Shown here piece by piece: positions 1-4,102 of a stretch of DNA of 6,012 nt. The notes beneath the pieces are model-generated. The model saw nothing but the letters and a program-made list of their open reading frames with translations, made no database searches and was not told the origin of the DNA. The stretch covers positions 1 through 6,012 of the forward strand of contig NZ_UQGV01000098.1 in NCBI RefSeq assembly GCF_900540665.1. The letters are read 5' to 3'. The position numbers and the translations under genes are program-made. Position 1 is the first letter of the stretch. Each line of letters starts with the position of its first letter. Source of the stretch: an uncultured Catenibacterium sp. GTDB taxonomy: Bacteria > Bacillota_I > Bacilli_A > Erysipelotrichales > Coprobacillaceae.

Positions 1-2
1 AG

Positions 3-44
3 AGCGAAGGTCTGACCCCCACAAAAATTAAAGACCCAAAATAA
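3..44 (+). CDS. Possible 3' end of an upstream gene (partial)
   Basis: The frame beginning at base 3 stays open for 13 codons (SEGLTPTKIKDPK) to a TAA at 42-44. The other two forward frames stop sooner, at 13-15 and 29-31. A terminator-like hairpin starts 12 nt after this TAA, which fits the end of a gene. The fragment is far too short to recognise a family, and an open run of this length occurs easily by chance, so this is only a tentative call. Confidence 0.2.
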   Translation, partial: SEGLTPTKIKDPK

Positions 45-55
45 ATATTATAGAG

Positions 56-87
56 AAGATGGTTGCAAAATAGCGCCATCTTTTTTT
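56..87 (+). terminator. Rho-independent terminator
   Basis: A 7-bp stem AAGATGG/CCATCTT (56-62 with 76-82) can be extended inward by a G-U pair and two G-C pairs around a bulged T. The loop is AAAATA (67-72) and a run of seven Ts ends at 87. It probably ends transcription of whatever gene lies before this window. Confidence 0.7.
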
Positions 88-112
88 GAAACGGCAAATG
101 CGTTAATAAATT

Positions 113-142
113 GAGAAAATTAGCTATATAGAGCTGATTCTC
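113..142. other. Imperfect hairpin of unknown role
   Basis: GAGAA (113-117) pairs with TTCTC (138-142), and TTAGCT (120-125) pairs with AGCTGA (132-137, one G-U). This gives 11 pairs with a 2-nt bulge at 118-119 and an ATATAG loop. No T-run follows, so it does not look like a terminator. It abuts the next hairpin directly. It may be part of a structured RNA, a protein-binding dyad, or chance in AT-rich DNA. Confidence 0.35.
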
Positions 143-177
143 CAAAATAAAAACAGGGAATCTGTTTTTATTTTAGG
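142..177. terminator. AT-rich inverted repeat, possible bidirectional terminator
   Basis: A perfect 13-bp inverted repeat, AAAATAAAAACAG (144-156) and CTGTTTTTATTTT (162-174), flanks a GGAAT loop. An outer CC/GG pair closes it around one bulged T. The A-tract/T-tract arms would give a U-rich tail on either strand, as bidirectional terminators do. The stem has only two G-C pairs in its core, so termination would be weak. A regulator-binding dyad is the alternative. Confidence 0.45.
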
Positions 178-237
178 AATGCTGCGAAATAGTAGAGTAC
201 TACTCTTTTGTTCAAAAATACTCGCTAAAAAATGTTG

Positions 238-267
238 TTGACTATTTATATGAAAAGAATCTATATT
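238..267 (+). promoter_or_regulatory. Sigma70-like promoter
   Basis: TTGACT (238-243) and TATATT (262-267) are separated by 18 nt. Each differs from the housekeeping -35 and -10 consensus at one base. A transcript would start near 274 and reach the terminator at 299-335 after about 60 nt, with no reading frame in between. AT-rich DNA gives such matches by chance, so support is moderate. Confidence 0.4.
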
Positions 268-273
268 ACTTGC

Positions 274-335
274 GAAGGACAAAAACATTTTGTTTTATGT
301 GACGAAACGCCTGCGTTGCGTCACTTTTTTTATTT
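274..335 (+). ncRNA. Candidate short untranslated transcript
   Basis: The interval runs from the predicted start point of the sigma70-like promoter to the T-run of a strong terminator. It has no start codon followed by a useful frame. About 60 nt is the size of a minimal small RNA or an aborted leader. No known RNA family is recognised. The transcript is inferred only from promoter and terminator placement. Confidence 0.25.
299..335 (+). terminator. Strong rho-independent terminator (first of a pair)
   Basis: GTGACG (299-304) pairs with CGTCAC (319-324). After one A/G mismatch, AACG (306-309) pairs with CGTT (314-317) around a CCTG loop. Seven Ts follow, then ATTT. It is unusually GC-rich for this region and should stop housekeeping transcription before the sigma54 promoter. 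Confidence 0.85.
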
Positions 336-338
336 CAT

Positions 339-370
339 CTCACAGTACATAAACTGTGAGTTTTTTATTT
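339..370 (+). terminator. Strong rho-independent terminator (second of a pair)
   Basis: A perfect 8-bp stem CTCACAGT/ACTGTGAG (339-346 with 353-360) has an ACATAA loop and is followed at once by TTTTTTATTT. It lies 15 nt after the end of the previous terminator and 12 nt before the -24 element of the kinase promoter, so it insulates that promoter from upstream readthrough. Confidence 0.85.
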
Positions 371-381
371 ATATCTCAAAC

Positions 382-398
382 TTGGCATGTGGATTGCG
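382..398 (+). promoter_or_regulatory. Sigma54 (-24/-12) promoter P1, before the PfkB kinase
   Basis: TTGGCATG-N4-TTGCG matches the sigma54 consensus YTGGCACG-N4-TTGCW, with the invariant GG (384-385) and GC (396-397) exactly 12 nt apart. Counting from the -12 C puts +1 at G409. The same motif and downstream AT-rich stretch recur at 1393 and 1467. Transcription would need an RpoN sigma factor and an enhancer-binding activator. In mannose-family PTS operons of Bacillota that activator is a LevR/ManR-type protein, and none is encoded in this window. Confidence 0.87.
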
Positions 399-411
399 AT
401 ATATATAAGTG
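382..411 (+). repeat. 30-nt promoter block, copy 1
   Basis: This block runs from TTGG of the -24 element to the AAGTG at the predicted transcription start. It aligns without gaps to 1393-1422 (25 of 30 identical) and 1467-1496. Besides the sigma54 core, all three copies share TATATAAGTG at the melting and start region. The shared stretch beyond the sigma54 consensus suggests the copies arose by duplication or are held to the same initiation properties. Confidence 0.8.
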
Positions 412-421
412 AATAAAGAAT

Positions 422-426
422 GGAGG
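422..426 (+). promoter_or_regulatory. Ribosome binding site fixing the kinase start at 433
   Basis: GGAGG lies 6 nt before ATG 433. The frame can be extended to a GTG at 409, but that GTG coincides with the predicted sigma54 +1 site and would have no leader or Shine-Dalgarno sequence, so 433 is chosen. Confidence 0.85.
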
Positions 427-432
427 TATTCT

Positions 433-1389
433 ATGTACGATGTAACAGCAACAGGTGAACTCTTAATTGACTTCACTAGAAATGGCTTCAGTAAACAAGA
501 CAATCGTGTTTATGAAGCTAATCCAGGAGGCGCACCTTGTAATGTGCTTGCTATGCTTGGAAAATTAGGTTATAAAACCGCATTTATTGGAAAAGTAGGA
601 AATGATGAGTTTGGAAAACTGTTAAAGAATACAATCTCAGAACAAAAGATTGATTCTACTGGACTTATTCTAGATCCTGATGCAAAAACAACACTTGCTT
701 TTGTGGACAATGATGAAACAGGAGATCGCAGCTTTTCTTTTTATAGAAAACCAGGTGCAGATATGATGCTTAGGGAAGACGAAGTGAATTATGAATTAAT
801 TGATAACTGCCGTATCTTCCACTTTGGCTCTTTGTCTATGACGGATGAGCCAGTAAGATCTGCTACTTATGCGATGGTTGATTATGCAAAAAAGAAAAAC
901 AAGATTATTTCTTTTGACCCTAACTTAAGACCATCTTTATGGGAAAGTGAAGAATTAGCTGCAAAGCAGATCTGGTATGGTATTGAACAATGCGACATAT
1001 TAAAGATTGCGGATAATGAGATTGAATGGCTTATAGGTACTGATGATTATGATAAAGGAATTGAAATCATTAGAGAAAGAACGCATGCAAAACTCATCAA
1101 TGTCACACTTGGTCCGAACGGTAGTATTGCTTACTATGGTGATCATAAAGTATTTATGGAACCTTATTTAAATAAGGACACTATAGAAACAACAGGTGCA
1201 GGTGATACTTTTGGTGCCTGTGCACTTCATGCAGTACTTAAACATGGTTTAGATAACTTAACTGAAGAAAATTTAAAAGAAATGCTTCAGTTTGCGAATG
1301 CAGCAGCTTCTTTGATTACAACTAAGAAGGGTGCATTAAGAGTAATGCCAGAAGAAAAAGAAATAAAAGAATTAATAAATACATACTAA
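433..1389 (+). CDS. PfkB-family sugar kinase, probable fructokinase
   Basis: This 318-residue cytoplasmic protein belongs to the ribokinase/PfkB family and probably converts fructose plus ATP to fructose 6-phosphate. The N-terminal substrate-binding motif GGAPCN is at residues 32-37, DPNLRPSLW at 162-170, and the ATP/anion-hole signature TTGAGDTF ends with the predicted catalytic base D258. A region near residues 95-115 (DRSFSFYRKPGAD) and the overall length are typical of bacterial ScrK-type fructokinases. PfkB specificity is hard to read from sequence, so another ketose or hexose is possible. The start at ATG 433 follows GGAGG. Its sigma54 promoter lies just upstream, and a second one begins 3 nt after its stop. 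There is no terminator before the PTS genes, so readthrough into them is likely. A kinase for free sugar next to a PTS suggests that a non-phosphorylated sugar is released inside the cell. Confidence 0.9.
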   Translation: MYDVTATGELLIDFTRNGFSKQDNRVYEANPGGAPCNVLAMLGKLGYKTAFIGKVGNDEFGKLLKNTISEQKIDSTGLILDPDAKTTLAFVDNDETGDRSFSFYRKPGADMMLREDEVNYELIDNCRIFHFGSLSMTDEPVRSATYAMVDYAKKKNKIISFDPNLRPSLWESEELAAKQIWYGIEQCDILKIADNEIEWLIGTDDYDKGIEIIRERTHAKLINVTLGPNGSIAYYGDHKVFMEPYLNKDTIETTGAGDTFGACALHAVLKHGLDNLTEENLKEMLQFANAAASLITTKKGALRVMPEEKEIKELINTY

Positions 1390-1427
1390 AAGTTGGCACG
1401 TCAATTGCAGTATATATAAGTGAAAAG
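1387..1427 (+). repeat. Direct repeat around promoter P2 (copy A)
   Basis: The stretch from the kinase stop codon (TAAAAGTTGGCA...) to AAGTGAAAAG matches 1461-1501 at a constant offset of 74 bp, covering both promoters and a few flanking bases. It looks like a tandem duplication of a promoter cassette that has since diverged. Confidence 0.7.
1393..1409 (+). promoter_or_regulatory. Sigma54 (-24/-12) promoter P2, before the PTS genes
   Basis: TTGGCACG-N4-TTGCA is a full match to the sigma54 consensus, with GG (1395-1396) and GC (1407-1408) 12 nt apart. Predicted +1 is G1420. It begins 3 nt after the kinase stop codon. It is the best of the three sigma54 sites. A transcript from it would carry an unused ribosome binding site and read through P3 before reaching EIIA. 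Confidence 0.92.
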
Positions 1428-1433
1428 AAAAAG

Positions 1434-1440
1434 AAAGGAG
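1434..1440 (+). promoter_or_regulatory. Orphan ribosome binding site between P2 and P3
   Basis: AAAGGAG is a good Shine-Dalgarno sequence but no ATG, GTG or TTG follows at a usable distance. The next ATG, at 1472, is 31 nt away and inside P3. It may be a relic of a promoter-plus-leader duplication or of a lost gene start, or it may be a chance purine run. Confidence 0.4.
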
Positions 1441-1460
1441 AAAATATAAAACAGAAAACT

Positions 1461-1501
1461 TAAAAGTTGGCATGATAATTGCAACTTATATAAGTGTAAG
1501 G
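1461..1501 (+). repeat. Direct repeat around promoter P3 (copy B)
   Basis: This is the second copy of the 41-nt segment found at 1387-1427. The 30-nt promoter block within it is 24 of 30 identical to that of P2. Confidence 0.7.
1467..1483 (+). promoter_or_regulatory. Sigma54 (-24/-12) promoter P3, before EIIA
   Basis: TTGGCATG-N4-TTGCA has GG (1469-1470) and GC (1481-1482) 12 nt apart. Predicted +1 is G1494, leaving a 20-nt leader to ATG 1514. It overlaps the first codons of the longest possible EIIA frame (ATG 1472), which argues that this longer frame is not the protein start. Confidence 0.88.
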
Positions 1502-1513
1502 GGGGATATGAAA

Positions 1514-1936
1514 ATGAGACATATTTTAATAGCCACACATGGCTTGCTTGCTTCAGGTGCAAGATCAACAATGGAATTCTTAATCGGTAATGTAGATAAC
1601 GTAGACTATATTACAGCTTATGTAGATGGACAGAAACCTATCAATGAGCAGATTGAAGAATATTTCGCAAAGATTCCACAGGAAGATGAAGTAGTTATCT
1701 TTACTGATATTAAGGGTGGAAGTGTAAATCAGAAGATGATTCCATATTGTGTAAGGGAAAACACTTTCTTGGTATCAGGATTCAATTTAGCTGTTCTTAT
1801 TGAAGTCACTATGACTCCAGAAAAACTTACTAACGAGTTCTTAAAGGCTAAGATTGAAGAAGCTAGAGAACAGTTATGCTTAGTAGAAATTGAAAAAAAC
1901 AACACAGAAGAAAGCGATGACGATTTTCTTCTATAA
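1514..1936 (+). CDS. PTS mannose-family EIIA subunit
   Basis: This 140-residue cytoplasmic phosphocarrier accepts phosphate from HPr and passes it to the EIIB encoded next. The predicted phosphorylated residue is H9 in IATHG, and TDIKGGSVNQ (64-73) is the conserved active-site loop with D65, as in EIIA-Man/LevD proteins. The start is uncertain by a few codons. ATG 1514 sits 8 nt after the AAGGGGGG run at 1498-1505, ATG 1508 only 2 nt after it, and ATG 1472 lies inside promoter P3 upstream of the predicted +1. 1514 is therefore preferred. EIIA and EIIB are separate proteins here, as in lev-type systems, unlike the fused EIIAB of E. coli ManX. The C-terminus is markedly acidic and ends in hydrophobic residues (EESDDDFLL). 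EIIB follows after 18 nt. Confidence 0.93.
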   Translation: MRHILIATHGLLASGARSTMEFLIGNVDNVDYITAYVDGQKPINEQIEEYFAKIPQEDEVVIFTDIKGGSVNQKMIPYCVRENTFLVSGFNLAVLIEVTMTPEKLTNEFLKAKIEEAREQLCLVEIEKNNTEESDDDFLL

Positions 1937-1954
1937 GAAAGAGAGGAAAAGAAA

Positions 1955-2440
1955 ATGATTGTTTGTTTAAGAGTAGACGAAAGATTAATTCATGGACAGG
2001 TTGCTATGACTTGGACAAAAGAATTAAAACTTCATGGTTTAGTTGTTGCAAGTGATGAAGCAGCATCTAATGAATTACAGAAGATGTCATTAAAGATGGC
2101 AGTACCAGAAGGTATTAAATGTATTATTAAATCAGTAGAAGGCGTTTCATCAATCTTAGATGATCCTAGATCAGAAAAGATGCGCTTAATGGTTCTTGTA
2201 CCTACAGTACGTGATGCTGTTACTTTATGTAAGAAATACAAGAATATTGAAATGGTTAACTTAGGTAACGCTGGAAAGATGACTTCAGGTGAAAAGATTA
2301 CTTTAACTAAGGAAGTTATGCTTACAAAAGAAGAATTAGAAGCATTAAAAGAATTAGTTGAATTATATCCAGATACATTTTTCCAGGGTACACCTTCAAT
2401 GGAAAAGAAACTTGCTACAAACGTATTAAAAAATTTATAA
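1955..2440 (+). CDS. PTS mannose-family EIIB subunit
   Basis: This 161-residue cytoplasmic protein takes phosphate from EIIA and transfers it to the sugar as it passes through EIIC/EIID. The N-terminal signature RVDERLIHGQV carries the predicted phosphorylated histidine H13. The conserved VNLGNAGK segment (101-108) and the full length fit the PTS IIB sorbose/mannose family. GAGAGG upstream gives good spacing to ATG 1955. The family includes mannose, fructose (lev), sorbose, N-acetylgalactosamine and glucoselysine or fructoselysine systems, and the sequence alone does not tell which sugar is used. Confidence 0.95.
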   Translation: MIVCLRVDERLIHGQVAMTWTKELKLHGLVVASDEAASNELQKMSLKMAVPEGIKCIIKSVEGVSSILDDPRSEKMRLMVLVPTVRDAVTLCKKYKNIEMVNLGNAGKMTSGEKITLTKEVMLTKEELEALKELVELYPDTFFQGTPSMEKKLATNVLKNL

Positions 2441-2459
2441 GAGATAGGAGAGAGTTATT

Positions 2460-3260
2460 ATGTTAAACGCATTTTTCGTCGCAGTGGCAGTATTCGTAGG
2501 CGTTGCAGGACACGAATTATTCGGTATGGTCATGTTAAGTAGACCAATCGTTGTTGCACCTCTTACTGGTTTATTGCTAGGAGATGTTCAGACAGGTTTA
2601 TTAGTTGGAGCATCTTTAGAATCAATCTTTATGGGAGTTGTCAATGTAGGTATCTCAAGTACTGCTGAACCAGCTCTAGCTGCAGGTCTTGCTACAGCCT
2701 TCACAATTCAGATGGGTGGAAATGTTGGTACTATTATTCCAATCGTATTCCCACTTGCTGTATTAGGTCTTCAGTTCATGAACTTTATTTTCTCATTCGT
2801 TATTGGTCCATTCGCACCAAAATTCGAACAGTTAGCTTTAGAAGGTAAAGATAAATCAATCACAGCCCTTCACTTTGGTTTATGGGTATTACACTATGGT
2901 TTATATGCTTTAATTCCATTCTTTGCTGTATGGTTAGGATCTGATGTAGTGCAGACAATCTTACAGTCAATTCCTAAGGTAATCATGAATGGTTTAACAG
3001 TTGCTGGTAACATGCTTCCTGCTGTAGGTATGGCTATGTTAATGCAAATGTTATGGGATAAGAAAACTGGTATTTACTATATTTTAGGATTTGTTGCAGT
3101 GGCTTATTTAAAATTACCACTTATCGCTATCGCGGTATTAGGTGTTGTTATCGCATTAGTAACAGCACAGCGTGATATGCAGTTAAAAGATATGATGGCT
3201 AAACCAGCTGTTGCAAGCGCATCAGCTAATGAAAGTGAAGAGGAGGACTTTTTCGCATGA
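2460..3260 (+). CDS. PTS mannose-family EIIC subunit (membrane)
   Basis: This 266-residue membrane protein forms the sugar channel together with EIID. It has multiple hydrophobic segments, roughly residues 3-18, 28-60, 85-118, 140-160, 175-198 and 205-235. The family pattern SRPIVVAPLTGLLLGD (27-42) is followed by GASLESIFMGVVNVG (50-64). AGGAG at 2446-2450 lies 9 nt before ATG 2460. The protein ends in an acidic tail (residues 257-266, NESEEEDFFA) resembling the acidic end of EIIA. The last bases overlap the EIID start (ATGA), which suggests translational coupling. Confidence 0.94.
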   Translation: MLNAFFVAVAVFVGVAGHELFGMVMLSRPIVVAPLTGLLLGDVQTGLLVGASLESIFMGVVNVGISSTAEPALAAGLATAFTIQMGGNVGTIIPIVFPLAVLGLQFMNFIFSFVIGPFAPKFEQLALEGKDKSITALHFGLWVLHYGLYALIPFFAVWLGSDVVQTILQSIPKVIMNGLTVAGNMLPAVGMAMLMQMLWDKKTGIYYILGFVAVAYLKLPLIAIAVLGVVIALVTAQRDMQLKDMMAKPAVASASANESEEEDFFA

Positions 3261-4081
3261 AACTAATGAATAACATTGATAAAGAAGAAAAGAAATTAAT
3301 CAGAAAGATGTTCTGGAGATCAGGTGCTATGTATGCATCTGTTAACCCAGTTACTATGGGTGGTGCAGGTTTCTGTTATGCTATGATTCCATTCATCAAC
3401 CATTTCTATAAGAATGATGAAAAGAAAAGACGTGAAGCTCTTGCAAGACATGTCTCTTACTTCAGTACTACAGTACCTCTTGCATCATTTGTAATGGGTA
3501 TTGCTGGTTCAATGGAAAAAGAAAACAGTGAAAAACCAGACTTTGATGCCAATGCAATTGGTTCTATTAAAACAAGTTTAATGGGTCCATTAGCTGGTAT
3601 TGGTGATTCATTATTCTGGGGTGTATGGAGAGTTGTCTGTGCAGGTCTAGCAATTGGTTTTGCTAATGCAGGTAACATCCTTGCTCCAATTATCTTCTTA
3701 GTATTATTCAACGTACCAAACTTCCTATGCAGATACTATGGTGCATGTTTAGGATATTCTTTAGGTGCTAAGTATATTGAGAAATTATATGCAAACGGCA
3801 TGATTGAAATCCTTACAAAAGCAGCAGGTATTGTTGGTTTGATTATGGTTGGCGCTATGACAAGCCAGACAGTCGTATTTAAGACAATTCTTGAATTCAA
3901 GATGAAGGGACAGTCATTAATGAATGTTCAGTCAGCTCTTGATAGTATCTTTAAAGGTATCGTTCCATTATTAATGACATTTGGCTGCTATAAGCTATTA
4001 AATAAGAAAGTCAACGTTATCGCTATTATCTTTGGTATCGTTGCATTAGGAATCGTTTTATCACTATTAGGTATTTGCTAA
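3257..4081 (+). CDS. PTS mannose-family EIID subunit (membrane)
   Basis: This 274-residue partner of EIIC is unique to the mannose PTS family. An amphipathic N-terminal part with GGAGFCYAMIPFI (35-47) precedes the hallmark region MEKEN (86-90) and SLMGPLAGIGDSLFW (107-121), with hydrophobic segments near 125-160, 188-202, 232-246 and 252-272. AGGAGG at 3241-3246, within the EIIC gene, lies 10 nt before ATG 3257. A second in-frame ATG at 3266 is less well spaced. No terminator lies between its stop and the next gene 21 nt later, so they are probably co-transcribed. Confidence 0.95.
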   Translation: MKLMNNIDKEEKKLIRKMFWRSGAMYASVNPVTMGGAGFCYAMIPFINHFYKNDEKKRREALARHVSYFSTTVPLASFVMGIAGSMEKENSEKPDFDANAIGSIKTSLMGPLAGIGDSLFWGVWRVVCAGLAIGFANAGNILAPIIFLVLFNVPNFLCRYYGACLGYSLGAKYIEKLYANGMIEILTKAAGIVGLIMVGAMTSQTVVFKTILEFKMKGQSLMNVQSALDSIFKGIVPLLMTFGCYKLLNKKVNVIAIIFGIVALGIVLSLLGIC

Positions 4082-4091
4082 TTAATACCAC

Positions 4092-4097
4092 AGGAGG
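4092..4097 (+). promoter_or_regulatory. Ribosome binding site favouring a TTG start
   Basis: A perfect AGGAGG lies 5 nt before TTG 4103 and 14 nt before the in-frame ATG 4112. The spacing favours TTG, although 5 nt is on the short side. The two choices differ by only three residues. Confidence 0.7.
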
Positions 4098-4102
4098 TCG
4101 CT

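Noticed and set aside
179..241. A 20-codon frame starting ATG at 179
   Set aside because: The only Shine-Dalgarno-like bases (AGG, 175-177) are 1 nt from the ATG, the start overlaps the edge of a hairpin, and the peptide has no recognisable feature.
407..1496. TATATAAG in the three promoter blocks as sigma70 -10 boxes
   Set aside because: No -35 element sits at the right distance, while the -24/-12 motif is exact in all three copies. The AT-rich stretch fits the sigma54 melting region better.
2032..2241. Reverse-strand open frame of 69 codons
   Set aside because: It lies entirely inside the clear EIIB gene, has no ribosome binding site of note, and is an antisense shadow.
3457..3711. Reverse-strand open frame of 84 codons
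   Set aside because: It is antisense to the conserved EIID core and its composition reflects the complement of EIID codons.
433..4081. Fructoselysine/glucoselysine (gfr-type) operon
   Set aside because: Those operons also use a mannose-family PTS under sigma54 control but carry SIS-domain deglycases. None is present here, and the PfkB kinase points elsewhere.
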